A DNA stretch of 64,000 nt from Azoarcus sp. DD4 (GCF_006496635.1 NZ_CP022958.1:4030001-4094000), one strand, 5' to 3'; positions 17,679 to 26,955 are shown, numbered from the stretch's first letter. Notes: generated by a model from the sequence alone, not told the origin. Numbers and translations are program-made.

Positions 17679-18329
17679 ATGTCCCGCGTAAGAGTTGAGA
17701 GCTTCGCCGTTTCCATCGACGGCTTTGGTGCCGGTCCGGACCAGAGCCTGGCCAATCCGCTCGGCGTCGGCGGCATGGCGCTGCATGAATGGGCGCTGCC
17801 GACGCGCACCTTCCAGCGCAAGGTATTCGGCCAGGAAGGCGGCAGCACCGGCATCGACGACGACTTCGCCGCGCGCGGTTTCGACAATCTCGGCGCCTGG
17901 ATACTGGGGCGCAACATGTTCGGCCCGATTCGCGGGCCGTGGCCGGACTTCGACTGGAAGGGCTGGTGGGGCGACGAGCCGCCCTACCATGTGCCGGTCT
18001 TCGTGCTGACCCACCACCCGCGCCCGCCGCTGCAGATGAAGGGCGGCACGGTATTCCACTTCGTCAGCGACATCCACGACGCGCTCGACCAGGCCCGCGC
18101 CGCCGCCGGCGGGCAAGACGTGCGCATCGGCGGCGGCCCCGGCACCATCCGCCAGTACCTGCGCGCAGGCCTGATCGACGAGCTGCACATTGCCCTCGCC
18201 CCGGTCCTGCTCGGACGCGGCGAGCCGCTATTCGCCGGGTTGGATCTGCCGGCACTCGGCTACCAGTGCGTGTCCTTCACCCCCTCTGAGAAGGCCGGCC
18301 ACCTGCTGATCCGCCGCGCCGGACACTGA
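17679..18329 (+). CDS. Dihydrofolate-reductase-like (RibD C-terminal domain) protein
   Basis: 216 residues with the RibD_C/DHFR-like pattern: SFAVSIDGFGAG at the start, WILGRNMFGP, and an NADPH-site VRIGGGPGTIRQYLRAGLIDE. It differs from the family member at 13656 by a longer loop rich in Trp/Asp/Gly (DFDWKGWWGDEPPYHVP). Predicted NADPH-dependent reductase with unknown substrate. It converges on the TonB receptor with only 17 bp between. Confidence 0.85.
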   Translation: MSRVRVESFAVSIDGFGAGPDQSLANPLGVGGMALHEWALPTRTFQRKVFGQEGGSTGIDDDFAARGFDNLGAWILGRNMFGPIRGPWPDFDWKGWWGDEPPYHVPVFVLTHHPRPPLQMKGGTVFHFVSDIHDALDQARAAAGGQDVRIGGGPGTIRQYLRAGLIDELHIALAPVLLGRGEPLFAGLDLPALGYQCVSFTPSEKAGHLLIRRAGH

Positions 18330-18346
18330 CCGCCGCCCGAACCCGC

Positions 18347-20560
18347 TCAGAACTGGTACTTCAGCGTCACCAGCGCATTGCGCGGCGCGCCGTAGGCGAG
18401 CTGGTTGTAGAAGCCGATCTGGCTGAAATACTTCTTGTCGAACAGGTTGTTGATGTTGAGCTGGGCCGAGACCCCCTTGCTGATCTGGTAGCGCACCATC
18501 AGGTTCACCAGTGCGTACGGCCGCTGCTTGAGCTTTTCGGCCGCGCCGGTCACCGGATTGGTGACCGCGGTGTAGTTCTCGCCTTCCCAGTTGAAGCCGC
18601 CGCCGACGGTGAGCTTTTCCCACTCGCCGCTCATGCGCCGGGTGGTGAAGACCTTCAGCATCCGGCGCGGATGGTTGGTGTTCACCGCGTCGCCGTCCTC
18701 GTCCCTGGCCTCGAACTGGGTCCAGCCGGCGGTGAGGTTCCAGCCCGGCGCCAGTTCGCCGGCCAGTTCGATCTCGTAGCCCTCGCTGGTGGTGCCCTGG
18801 GCGGCGTAGTAGGCCTGGTTGCTGGTGCCGGGCACCAGGTAGCCGGCGTCGGTCTGGGCGAGGTTGTCCTGCTCGATACGGAACACCGCCAGCGAGGCGT
18901 TGAGCCTGCCGCCGAAGTATTCGCCCTTGACGCCGGCTTCGTAGCTCTTGCCGGTGAGCGGATCGAGGTAGTCGCCGTTGCGGTCGCGGTAGTTCTGCGG
19001 GTTGAAGATGTCGGTGTAGCTGGCGTAGGCGGAATGCCGTTCGTCGATGTCGTAGATCAGCCCGGCGTAAGGCGTGACCACGCCCTTGTGGTCGAACGCG
19101 TAGCTACCGGTGGAGGTCCTGCCGTCCTTGCTCCAGTTGCTCACCCGGCCGCCGACGATGAAGCGCAGCGGATCGGCGACGTTGATGCGTGCGACCGCGT
19201 AGGCCGCCTCCTCCACCGTCTCGAAGGCTTCGGACAGGCTCTCCGCCCCCCAGGCCGGCTCGGCGTAGCTGCCGTCCCACAGGTTGAAGTTGCCGACCGC
19301 GCTCACGCCCAGCGCCGCCCGCCGCGTCGCGTCGAAATCCTGCTCGCTGCGCATCAGGCCGAAGGCGAGTTCGTGGCTGCGGCCGAAGAGTTCGAAGGGG
19401 CCGGACGCATGCACGCCGATGTCGTCCTGCTTGCGGCTGACCGCGTAGCGCGCCGGCGAAGCCCCCATGCCCAGGCCGGTGCTGCGGTCGGGGACGCCGT
19501 AGAGATAGAGCAGCTTGAGATCGCCCTCGTTCTCGCCGTGGTTGAGCATCAGCTCGGCCTTCCAGCCGCTGTCGAACTGATGCTCCAGCTTGGCGAAATG
19601 GGTGCGGTGGGTCGAGGCCCACGACGCCCACCTGGCGGCGGTGGTGCTCGAACGGCGCCAGTCGGCGCGCGTACCGTCGGCGTACCAGGCCGGCAGGCCG
19701 CCCCACTGCGAGGCGTCCGGATCGTTGTCCTGGCGGCTGGCGCCGAGCGACAGCCGGCTGCGCTCGCCGAGATCGACATCGACCACGCCGTACAGCGTTT
19801 CCTTGCGGTTGTGGGCGAGGTCGACGTAGGAATCCTGATCCTGCAGGCTGCCGACCACGCGGGCGCGCACGCTGCCGCTGGCATTGAGCGGCGTGGTGAG
19901 GTCGACGGTGCCGAGGTAGTTGTCCCAGGAACCGGCGCCCAAGGTCACCGCACCGGTGAACTCCTTGCTGTCGGCATGCTTGCGCACCAGGTTGATCGCC
20001 GCAGAGGGGTTGCCGGCGCCGGTCATCAGGCCGGTGGCGCCGCGCACGATCTCGACGCGATCGTAGATGGCGGTGTCGGTCTGGGTTTCGCCCGCGCTCC
20101 AGCCAGCGCTCCAGGTGGTGGGGATGCCGTCGATCTGCAGGTTGGTGATGTCGAAGCCACGCGCCGCGAAACTGGACCGCGCGCTGTCGTACACCCGGGT
20201 GGACACGCCGGTTGCGTTGGCGACCACGTCGGTGATGGACTGCAGCGCCTGATCGTCGATGCGCTCGCGGGTGATCACGCTGACCGACTGCGGCGTGTCG
20301 CGGATGGACAGATCCAGCCGGGTCGCGCTGCGGGTGACGAGGGTGGTGTAGGAGCCGGTGCCCTCGGTGGCGGGGTCGGGGGCGGCGGTGGTGTCGGCGG
20401 AGACGGTGACGGGCTGCAGGATGCGGGGGGCTTCGGGGGTGGTGGATTGGGCGAGCGCGGGGGTGGCGAGGATGGGGGTGCAGATCAGGGTGAGGGCGAG
20501 CGCCAGCGGGGTCAGGGGCTGGGTTGGGGGCTTGGTGGTGGGCGGGACGGAACGGGGCAT
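18347..20560 (-). CDS. TonB-dependent siderophore receptor (FpvA/FhuE type)
   Basis: 737 residues. Signal peptide 1-38 (ending ALA-QS), TonB-box-like ILQPVTVSA, plug domain with RDTPQSVSVITRERI and YDRVEIVRGATGLMTG, then a 22-strand-type barrel ending in the outer-membrane signature ALVTLKYQF. The RDTPQSVSV pattern marks the TonB-siderophore subfamily (TIGR01783). It imports an iron-siderophore complex across the outer membrane. The ligand cannot be told. No FecI/FecR pair is present and there is no signalling extension. Confidence 0.93.
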   Translation of the reverse strand: MPRSVPPTTKPPTQPLTPLALALTLICTPILATPALAQSTTPEAPRILQPVTVSADTTAAPDPATEGTGSYTTLVTRSATRLDLSIRDTPQSVSVITRERIDDQALQSITDVVANATGVSTRVYDSARSSFAARGFDITNLQIDGIPTTWSAGWSAGETQTDTAIYDRVEIVRGATGLMTGAGNPSAAINLVRKHADSKEFTGAVTLGAGSWDNYLGTVDLTTPLNASGSVRARVVGSLQDQDSYVDLAHNRKETLYGVVDVDLGERSRLSLGASRQDNDPDASQWGGLPAWYADGTRADWRRSSTTAARWASWASTHRTHFAKLEHQFDSGWKAELMLNHGENEGDLKLLYLYGVPDRSTGLGMGASPARYAVSRKQDDIGVHASGPFELFGRSHELAFGLMRSEQDFDATRRAALGVSAVGNFNLWDGSYAEPAWGAESLSEAFETVEEAAYAVARINVADPLRFIVGGRVSNWSKDGRTSTGSYAFDHKGVVTPYAGLIYDIDERHSAYASYTDIFNPQNYRDRNGDYLDPLTGKSYEAGVKGEYFGGRLNASLAVFRIEQDNLAQTDAGYLVPGTSNQAYYAAQGTTSEGYEIELAGELAPGWNLTAGWTQFEARDEDGDAVNTNHPRRMLKVFTTRRMSGEWEKLTVGGGFNWEGENYTAVTNPVTGAAEKLKQRPYALVNLMVRYQISKGVSAQLNINNLFDKKYFSQIGFYNQLAYGAPRNALVTLKYQF

Positions 20561-20610
20561 TGTGGGTTCTCCGGAAGGGAAGCTGCTTGGCGATGAAGCC
20601 AGCCGGCGGT

Positions 20611-20712
20611 TTTCCCCTTCCCCTTCAAGGGGAAGGCTGGGATGGGGATGGGGTTCGGTGGGCGCCGCGCAGACCCCATCCCCACCCCAACCCTCCCCTT
20701 GAAGGGGAGGGG
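20611..20712. repeat. Dispersed inverted-repeat element, copy B (short form)
   Basis: Arms CCTTCCCCTTCAAGGGG and CCCCTTGAAGGGGAGG at the ends, with GGGATGGGGATGGGG and CCCCATCCCCACCCC inside, around a core of about 20 bp. It lacks the 70-bp hairpin insert of copies A, C and D. It sits in the 284-bp gap between two minus-strand transcription units. Confidence 0.85.
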
Positions 20713-20844
20713 GCCAGGGGATCGCGGGCTGGGGACTTGTCGCCCTTCGGAAAGCGTGGAAAGGACGAGCGCCGTCCCCGCAACACGCGCGGTGGCGGCC
20801 GCGGCTGCGGCGGGGACGATCAGGGGATGGCTGGGTGCGCCGGC

Positions 20845-21309
20845 TCAGTCAGGCGCGGCCGACACCCCCGGCAGCGGCCACGCCACCCGATGCAGCGTGC
20901 CGTTCCACTCCTGCACCGTCAGCCACAGCCGATCTTCCGGACCCGGGCGCTGCGGATAGGACACGTGCGCTTCCTGCAGCGCGCCGTGGCCGTGCACCAC
21001 GCCGTCTTCGCCGTCGAGCACCGCGACCGGCTCGGGGCCGGCGTTGGCGTAGGCCATGCGGATGCGGGCCACGCAGCCGTCGCAGAAGCGGAAGCCGAAG
21101 TCCTTCACCTGCACGCCGTCGTGCAGGTAAGGCCCGGCCTCGTCGTGCGGTGCAGGCGTTACCGTGAAAGGCCCGACAGCCTGCGTCTGCCAGGCCACCG
21201 GAAACGCCGGCGTGAGCGATGCGTACAGGAACCAGGCCGGCGCGATCAGCACCAAGGCGTTGAGCCAGTACCTGGCGCGCGGCCAACGTTTGCCCGGCGC
21301 GGCCTTCAT
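20845..21309 (-). CDS. Membrane-anchored hypothetical protein of the iron-uptake cluster
   Basis: 154 residues. One N-terminal hydrophobic segment (about 14-32) anchors a periplasmic domain with FRFCDGCVARIRMAYANAG and a Trp-rich C-terminus. I do not recognise the domain. The CxxC pair (FCDGC) could bind a metal or form a disulfide. It overlaps the PepSY protein gene by 4 bp (ATGA), and the group with a TonB receptor suggests a role in periplasmic iron release or reduction. Confidence 0.75.
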   Translation of the reverse strand: MKAAPGKRWPRARYWLNALVLIAPAWFLYASLTPAFPVAWQTQAVGPFTVTPAPHDEAGPYLHDGVQVKDFGFRFCDGCVARIRMAYANAGPEPVAVLDGEDGVVHGHGALQEAHVSYPQRPGPEDRLWLTVQEWNGTLHRVAWPLPGVSAAPD

Positions 21310-22481
21310 GGCTGAGCTCCTTCCAGGCCACCGCCGGATTCCGCTTCCGCGGCGGTCGCGCGCTTGCGGGCGGGCTTGCGCGCCTGGCCGAAGGTACGCT
21401 TGCTCCAGATCAGGAAGCCGGTGATGGACATCGCGCTGAGCAGCACGCCGAACACGAACCAGATCGCCTTGGTCCAGATCCCGCCCAGGGTGCCGTAGTG
21501 CAGCGGATCGGCGATGTGGGCGACGGTCTGCAGCGCGTTCATGGCGGCCGGCGTACGGACCTCCTCGACCGCGCCGGTCCACGGATTGACGAAGGCGCGC
21601 CACGCGTAGGCGTCGTAGAGGAAGTTGTCGCCGCTGCCGGCAATGCTGAAGTGCGCGCGCTTGTGCTCGGGGAAGGACACCCAGCGCGGCTGCATTTCCG
21701 GTATCGCGCGCTGTGCCGCGGCGATGGCCTGCTGCAGGCCGATCTGCGCCGGCACCTCGCCTGTCGTCATCGGCAACTCCTGCTGCGCGACCATCGCCGG
21801 CTCGTCCCACACGTGCAGCTCCTTGTGCCACAGCACTGCCTGCACCAGGTACCACAGCCCGGTCGCGCCGATCACCAGCAGGAACCACAGCGACCAGGCG
21901 CCGACGAGGCGATGGAGGTCGCCCAGCAGCACCCGCGCGCCGGCATCGAAGCGCAGCTGCGGCCGCGTCCACGCGCGCCAGAAGCGCCGGTAGATGACGA
22001 TGCCAGTGATCATCGCGCCCAGCGTGACGATGGACATCGCTGCCACCAGGTAGTAGCCGACGCTCCAGCTGTGATGCCACGGAAACAGCAGCCAGCCGTG
22101 CAGCGAGCGCATGAAGCCGACGAAGGTGATGCCCTGGTTGATCGCCTGCACCTCGGCGGTATACGGGTTCACATAGGCCAGGGCCGGCGGCTTGCCAGGT
22201 GCGGCGAAACCGATGGCGGTAACGAGATAGGGCTCGAACACCATCACCTGGCGGATCTCGGCGCCGGGCACCGATTTCTGTACCGCCTCGACCAGCGCCG
22301 GCAGCGGCTGCGCCGGCAGGTCGTCGGGGTTGTCGGCGCGCGCCGCCGGATTGGTGAGCCAGGTGAGTTCGTGGCTGATGACAGCGATGGTGCCGGTCAG
22401 GCAGACGAAGCAGAACACCGCCCACACCGGCAGCGACAGCCAGCCGTGCACCAGGAACCAGCGCTTGCGATCGAGGGCCAT
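21306..22481 (-). CDS. PepSY-associated TM protein (PiuB-like iron-regulated membrane protein)
   Basis: 391 residues with four transmembrane helices (about 12-35, 145-170, 190-215, 335-360) and two periplasmic PepSY-type regions. Conserved HGWLLFPWHH-type and LHRLVGAWSLWFLL histidines resemble the PepSY_TM family, members of which reduce ferric siderophores in the inner membrane. It lies between a small anchored protein and a TonB receptor (3-bp gap to the latter), forming a typical siderophore-uptake operon. Confidence 0.9.
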   Translation of the reverse strand: MALDRKRWFLVHGWLSLPVWAVFCFVCLTGTIAVISHELTWLTNPAARADNPDDLPAQPLPALVEAVQKSVPGAEIRQVMVFEPYLVTAIGFAAPGKPPALAYVNPYTAEVQAINQGITFVGFMRSLHGWLLFPWHHSWSVGYYLVAAMSIVTLGAMITGIVIYRRFWRAWTRPQLRFDAGARVLLGDLHRLVGAWSLWFLLVIGATGLWYLVQAVLWHKELHVWDEPAMVAQQELPMTTGEVPAQIGLQQAIAAAQRAIPEMQPRWVSFPEHKRAHFSIAGSGDNFLYDAYAWRAFVNPWTGAVEEVRTPAAMNALQTVAHIADPLHYGTLGGIWTKAIWFVFGVLLSAMSITGFLIWSKRTFGQARKPARKRATAAEAESGGGLEGAQP

Positions 22482-22484
22482 GGT

Positions 22485-24647
22485 TCAGAACCTGTAGCTG
22501 GCGGTGCCGACCACGGTGCGACGGGTGCCGACGAAGCAGTCGCCGCGCGCGAGGCAGGTGGTGTAGTAGGTCTTGTCGCCGATGTTGTTCATGTTGAGGG
22601 CGAAGCTCCAGCGGCCGACGTCGTAGCCGAGCATGGCGTCGAACAGGGTGTAGCCGGGCGTGGTCAGGCTGTCGGTGCCGTCCCAGCTGTCACCGATGTA
22701 GCGGATGCCGAAGCCGCCGCGAAAACCGTTGATGCCGGCGACGGAGAAGCGGTGCTGGGTCCACAACGAGGCCATCTGCTCCGGCACGCTGGGCAGGCGC
22801 TTGCCCTCGTTGGTCCCTTCCAGCACCTCGGTGTCGGTATAGGAATAGGTGCCGATCAGGTCCCAGTCGGGCGTAAGGCGCAGCTGCGCCTCCAGCTCGA
22901 GCCCGCGCACCCGGGCTTCGCCGGTCTGCAGCTGGTTGAGCGGATTGGTCGGGTCGGGCGACTTGCGGTTCTTCTCGCGCAGGTCGTACACCGCCGCGCT
23001 GAGCTGGCCGCGCCCGCCGGCCGGTTCGTACTTCACCCCCACCTCGTACTGCTTGCCGCGCAACGGCTTGAAGGCCTTGCCGTAACCGTCGAGACCGATC
23101 TCCGGCTGGAAGGACTCGGCGTAGCTGAGATAGGGCGATACGCCGTTGGCCGCCTTGTACATCAGCGCCAGGCGCTTGGTCACCGCGGTGTCCTTCTGCG
23201 TTTCACCGCCTTCGGTGTCATTGACCGCGCGGTCCTGGCGCAGGCCGATCACCGCGATCCAGCGTTCGTCCCAGGTGAGCTGGTCCTGCACGTAGATGCC
23301 GGTCTGGCGCACGGTGTTGTCCGGGTCGTCATAGAAGTCGTCGGCGCCCGGCGGGGTGAAGTTGCCATACACCGGGTTGTAGAGGTTGAGCGTGCCGGCC
23401 GCGCCGTAGGCCCAGCGCCGCTTGGTGACGGCGTACTGGTAGTCGAGCCCGGCGAGCACGGTCTGGCGCAGCCGGCCGCTGGCGATGTCGGCCTGCGCCT
23501 GGTGGTCCACCGTCCAGTACTTCAGCTCCGGTTTGGCGACCCAGTACACCCGGTCGATGTCGCCGTTGGTCTGCAGCGCTGGCGGGAAGGCCGGGTAGAT
23601 GGTCTGGTAGCTGACCTCGCTTTCCGAGTAGCGCAGGTTCTGGCGCAGGGTCCAGGTGTCGTCGGGCTTGTAGCTGAAGAGCGAGGTGAGCGACTTCTGC
23701 TCGGTGTCGTATTCGTCGAAGCCGGGCTCGCTCATGAATACATCGATCGGAATCTTGGACAGCCCGCCGGGCGCCGGCAGCACGGTGCCGGCGTGCGGCA
23801 GGAACTGCGTGGTCGAGCCGGTTTCGTCCTTTTGGAAGTTGGCGAGCACCGTCCATTCCACGCGGGAATCCGGCCGCCAGGTGAGCGAAGGCATCAGCAC
23901 GTAGCGGTCGTCGCCGACCTTGTCGACCTGGGTATCGCTGTCGCGGCCGATGGCGACGACGCGGTAAAGCAGGGTCTTGTCCTCATCGAGCGGGCCGGTG
24001 ACGTCCACCGCCAGCTGCTTGCGGTCGAAGCTGCCGTACTGCAGCTGCACCTCGCCCTGCTGCGTATCCAGCGGGCGCTTGCTCACCAGATTGACGATGC
24101 CGCCCACCGTGCCCTGGCCGTACAGCACCGACGACGGCCCTTTCAGCACCTCGATGCGCTCCAGTGCAAAGGGATCGGGCCGCGAACTGGCGTAATAGCC
24201 GAAGGTCTGCTGCATGCCGTCAAGGTAGATCACCGGGTCGGTGCCACGGATGGTCGACCAGTCGCCGCGGCTGTCCAGACCGTAGGTTTCGCCACGCACG
24301 CCGGCCGTATAGCGCAGCGCATCCTGCACCGTCTGCACGCCCTGGTCGCGCATGCGGTCGGCGGTGATCACCGAGATCGACTGCGGCGTTTCGGCGAGCG
24401 GTGTGTCGGTCTTGGTGGCGGTGGCGCTGCGGCGGGCGACGTAGCCCTGCACCGGGCCGGTTGCGGTCTCCGTAGCGCCATCGGTCACCGTCACCGCCGG
24501 CAGCGTGAGCGGATTGGCGGCGTCCTGCGCGACGGCTGCACCGCAGGCGGACAACAGCATCAGCGCCAGCCGCCGGGAAGGCGCGAGCGCGCGACGGGCG
24601 GCGGACAGCGACGAATGCCGGCGTGTTTCGGTCTTGGTCTTGTTCAT
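22485..24647 (-). CDS. TonB-dependent siderophore receptor (FhuA/FoxA type)
   Basis: 720 residues from ATG 24647. Signal peptide ends near AAVAQD, TonB-box-like LTLPAVTVTDG, plug ETPQSISVITADRM and FALERIEVLKGPSSVLYGQG, VGGIVNLVSKRPL, barrel, final GTASYRF. This is the hydroxamate-siderophore receptor pattern. The frame is open up to 24758, but the Met-Asn-Lys start gives a good signal peptide. It is first in an operon with the PepSY protein and the anchored protein. A Fur-box-like sequence lies 360 bp upstream. Confidence 0.93.
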   Translation of the reverse strand: MNKTKTETRRHSSLSAARRALAPSRRLALMLLSACGAAVAQDAANPLTLPAVTVTDGATETATGPVQGYVARRSATATKTDTPLAETPQSISVITADRMRDQGVQTVQDALRYTAGVRGETYGLDSRGDWSTIRGTDPVIYLDGMQQTFGYYASSRPDPFALERIEVLKGPSSVLYGQGTVGGIVNLVSKRPLDTQQGEVQLQYGSFDRKQLAVDVTGPLDEDKTLLYRVVAIGRDSDTQVDKVGDDRYVLMPSLTWRPDSRVEWTVLANFQKDETGSTTQFLPHAGTVLPAPGGLSKIPIDVFMSEPGFDEYDTEQKSLTSLFSYKPDDTWTLRQNLRYSESEVSYQTIYPAFPPALQTNGDIDRVYWVAKPELKYWTVDHQAQADIASGRLRQTVLAGLDYQYAVTKRRWAYGAAGTLNLYNPVYGNFTPPGADDFYDDPDNTVRQTGIYVQDQLTWDERWIAVIGLRQDRAVNDTEGGETQKDTAVTKRLALMYKAANGVSPYLSYAESFQPEIGLDGYGKAFKPLRGKQYEVGVKYEPAGGRGQLSAAVYDLREKNRKSPDPTNPLNQLQTGEARVRGLELEAQLRLTPDWDLIGTYSYTDTEVLEGTNEGKRLPSVPEQMASLWTQHRFSVAGINGFRGGFGIRYIGDSWDGTDSLTTPGYTLFDAMLGYDVGRWSFALNMNNIGDKTYYTTCLARGDCFVGTRRTVVGTASYRF

Positions 24648-25007
24648 GTCGTTGGGGGCGGGTAAGCGGGACGGAATCCCTGCTGCAGGGGGCAATGCCA
24701 AGCGGGCAGCGCACGAACGCGACCCACTGCGCAGCCGCGCGGACGCCACGGCTGGCATGGGACTGCCGGGAACGGGTCTAGCGCAGGCTCGGGTCGGACT
24801 TCAGGCGCGGGCAGATGCGCCGCAGCACGGCGGCAGCGGCTGGCGACCGGAAGACGGGAACGCGGAAGACGGAACGGAACACGGTGACACCTGCTCAGCA
24901 AGGGGTTGCTGGCTGGCTGGCGCGTACCCTTGCGGCACGGCCTGGCTGGCTGGTGATTTCTCGTCGCGCACCTGCAGCACGCATCGGCCTGGGCAAGCCG
25001 TATAAAC

Positions 25008-25023
25008 GAGAACGGTTCTTATT
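25008..25023 (-). promoter_or_regulatory. Fur-box-like site
   Basis: On the minus strand the site reads AATAAGAACCGTTCTC, 13 of 16 matches to the iron-box type AATGAGAATCATTCTC, in a locally AT-rich stretch. It lies upstream of the minus-strand siderophore receptor operon. The distance to that start codon (360 bp) is long, so the promoter position is uncertain. Confidence 0.55.
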
Positions 25024-25126
25024 ATTAGACGGGATGTAAGGAATGTAAACCCGGAACTGATGCGGCTACGCGGCGAGGTCGCCGGAACCGGGCTGAATTT
25101 TTCTCATCGACAGCTTACAAATCATC

Positions 25127-25142
25127 ATTTGCTGCATTGCAG
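25127..25142 (+). promoter_or_regulatory. Shared regulatory motif, copy 1 (CTGC-N3-GCAG palindrome)
   Basis: ATTTGCTGCATTGCAG, part of the perfect 17-bp palindrome at 25129-25145. The same 16 bases occur in the same orientation relative to transcription upstream of the DUF3750 operon (30512 down to 30497). Here it lies 57-72 bp before the ATG of the GNAT-hydrolase gene. The core has the CTGC-N3-GCAG form reported for PhaR-type regulators. Confidence 0.55.
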
Positions 25143-25199
25143 CAATATATCTAAGGTAAGAGGCGTCTAGAAGCGGCCTGCATGGCCGTTGGAGCCGTC

Positions 25200-26330
25200 A
25201 TGAACTATCGCTTTGCTTCGCTCACGCCGGACGACGAACCGGCCATCGTCTTTCACCTGCTCTCGCTCGACGCCGAAGACCGCGCGCTGCGCTTCGGCAG
25301 CCACACCGCCGACGCCACGCTGCTGGCCTACGCGCAGGGGCTGAACTACAACCGCGACGTGGTGGAAGGCGCCTGGGACAGCGGCCGGCTGGTGGGTTTC
25401 GCTCACCTCGCCGTGCATCCGGAAGGCGGCTACCCGGTCGGCGAACTGGGCCTGTCCATCATGGCGGGTTACCGCAACCGGCGCATCGGCAGCCATCTGA
25501 TCCAGCGCGCGCTGCAGCGCGCTCGGCGCTTCCGGCTGACGAAGATGTACGTGCATTACATGCGCCGCAACCTGGCGATGACGCGGCTGGTCCGGCGCTT
25601 CGACCCGGTCATCGCCTACGACGGCGACGAAGCCCAGGCCTGTGTGCAGGTGCTGCCGCGCGAACAGAGCATCTATACCGAAATCCACCGCGGCGGTCAC
25701 GACGGCCGGCTGGAGGTGTTCAAGCGCCTGCCGCGCCACAAGCCGCGCGGCCATGTGTTGCTGGTGCACGGCGCCGGCGGCGACGGCTGGCAGTGGCGCG
25801 GCGTGATGGCCGACCTGGCCGAAGCCGGCTATGCCGCCCACGCCCTGTCCCTGAGCGGCCACGGCCGCAGTGCCGCGGCGGCGCCGAGCTACCGGCAATA
25901 CGCCGGCGACGTGCGCAGCGTGCTCGACGGGCTGCCTGAAGATACCCGGCTGGTCGGCCACTCGATGGGCGGTTACCTGGTGCAGCGCGAACTGGCGCGT
26001 GCCGATCGACCGGCCGCCGTGCTGCTGGCGCCGGTGCCGCCCGACGTGCCACGCGACCAGGAACTCGCCTCGCTGCTTGCCGGCCTGGCCGGCAAGCGCA
26101 CCCGGGAAGTGGTGACGAGCGTGCTGGATACGGCCGAATCGGTGGCGGTCGAGCGCATCTCGACGCCGGTGAGCCTCATCAGCGGCGACCGCGACCGCGT
26201 GATGCCGGTGCCCTGGATGCGTGCCACCGCGCGTCGTTACCGGGCGCCGTGGACGCGGCTGGCGGCGGGCCACAACCTGCCCGTCGTCGCCGGCGTGAGC
26301 GCACCGGTACTCGCCGGCCTGCGCCTTTAG
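25200..26330 (+). CDS. GNAT acetyltransferase fused to an alpha/beta hydrolase
   Basis: 376 residues. Residues 1-155 form a GNAT domain (LGLSIMAGYRNRRIGSHLIQRAL binds acetyl-CoA). Residues about 170-376 form an alpha/beta hydrolase with oxyanion HGAGGDG, nucleophile Ser255 in VGHSMGG, acid Asp330/332 and His358 in AAGHNLP. The start is taken at ATG 25200, six bases after GGAG; an ATG 18 bp upstream lacks a site. The two-domain combination suggests acyl transfer and hydrolysis on one small substrate or a regulatory acylation, but no substrate can be named. It converges with the MepK-like gene. Confidence 0.85.
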   Translation: MNYRFASLTPDDEPAIVFHLLSLDAEDRALRFGSHTADATLLAYAQGLNYNRDVVEGAWDSGRLVGFAHLAVHPEGGYPVGELGLSIMAGYRNRRIGSHLIQRALQRARRFRLTKMYVHYMRRNLAMTRLVRRFDPVIAYDGDEAQACVQVLPREQSIYTEIHRGGHDGRLEVFKRLPRHKPRGHVLLVHGAGGDGWQWRGVMADLAEAGYAAHALSLSGHGRSAAAAPSYRQYAGDVRSVLDGLPEDTRLVGHSMGGYLVQRELARADRPAAVLLAPVPPDVPRDQELASLLAGLAGKRTREVVTSVLDTAESVAVERISTPVSLISGDRDRVMPVPWMRATARRYRAPWTRLAAGHNLPVVAGVSAPVLAGLRL

Positions 26331-26349
26331 CCGCGGCGCTACGGACGAT

Positions 26350-26913
26350 TTACCAGCTGCGCACGCGGCCGGTGTCGACGTGGACGAACTGCTCGCGCGG
26401 GTAGTAACCGACCCCGCCGAGCTGCAGCGCCAGTGCCGCGTCGCGCAGGTCGGCCAGGCCGATACCGGCGATGCGGATGTCGATCGCCTTGCCGTCCATG
26501 TGCAGGCTGCGCTTGGCCACCCCGCCGTCGCGCGTGTTGCGCAGCCGGGTGTTGGTATCGGCGCAGCGATAGGCGGAGATCACCTGGAAAGGCGTGTCGC
26601 AGCCCAGCGTCGTCCGCAGGCGGTGCAGCAGGTCGAAGAGCTGCGGGTCCATGCGGCCGACCTCGCCGGAGTAGTGGTCGCGCATGAAGTGGTCGAGGCT
26701 GCCGAGCGCTTCCGGCAGGTAGCGCTCGCCGAGGGCATAGACCAGCGACAGATGCTCGCCTGTATGCGTGTGATCGAAGGACAGGCTGCGGCCGCGGGCA
26801 AGATCTGCCGGCAAGGCTGCGGCCGGTCGGGCCAGCGGCAACGCGGCGCCGGCCAGGGCCAGCCGCGCGGTGTGCCGCAGCAAATGGCGACGTTGGGGGA
26901 CGAAGGCTTTCAA
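26350..26913 (-). CDS. mepK: MepK-like murein endopeptidase (DUF882/YcbK)
   Basis: 187 residues with a twin-arginine-type leader (RRHLLRHTARLALAGAALPLA). The peptidase M15-like domain has ISAYRC, SLHMDGKAIDIRI and FVHVDTG, which supply the zinc-binding His/Asp/His set. E. coli MepK cuts 3-3 crosslinks made by LD-transpeptidases and is encoded next to ldtD, as here. The start is a TTG with no strong ribosome binding site, so the exact N-terminus is uncertain. It is 42 bp downstream of the LD-transpeptidase gene. Confidence 0.85.
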   Translation of the reverse strand: MKAFVPQRRHLLRHTARLALAGAALPLARPAAALPADLARGRSLSFDHTHTGEHLSLVYALGERYLPEALGSLDHFMRDHYSGEVGRMDPQLFDLLHRLRTTLGCDTPFQVISAYRCADTNTRLRNTRDGGVAKRSLHMDGKAIDIRIAGIGLADLRDAALALQLGGVGYYPREQFVHVDTGRVRSW

Positions 26914-26955
26914 GGTCGTTACGGTAAGGCGGGGGCGACGCCATTGTGCCTGCGC

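Larger units (their letters stand above)
24648..25199. other. Long divergent intergenic region between TonB receptor and GNAT-hydrolase genes
   Basis: About 550 bp. The left part (24650-25000) is GC-rich, with only arginine/proline-rich shadow frames. The right part becomes AT-richer and holds a Fur-box-like site at 25008-25023 and a 17-bp palindrome at 25129-25145. If the Fur site drives the receptor, the transcript has an unusually long leader. Confidence 0.6.

Noticed and set aside
21498..24665. 1055-codon open frame on the plus strand
   Set aside because: It lies antisense to the siderophore receptor and PepSY genes and has His/Arg/Gly/Val-rich shadow composition, common for high-GC genes.
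24644..24901. 85-codon minus-strand frame upstream of the siderophore receptor
   Set aside because: Arg/Pro-rich, no ribosome binding site, overlaps the receptor start; no protein features.
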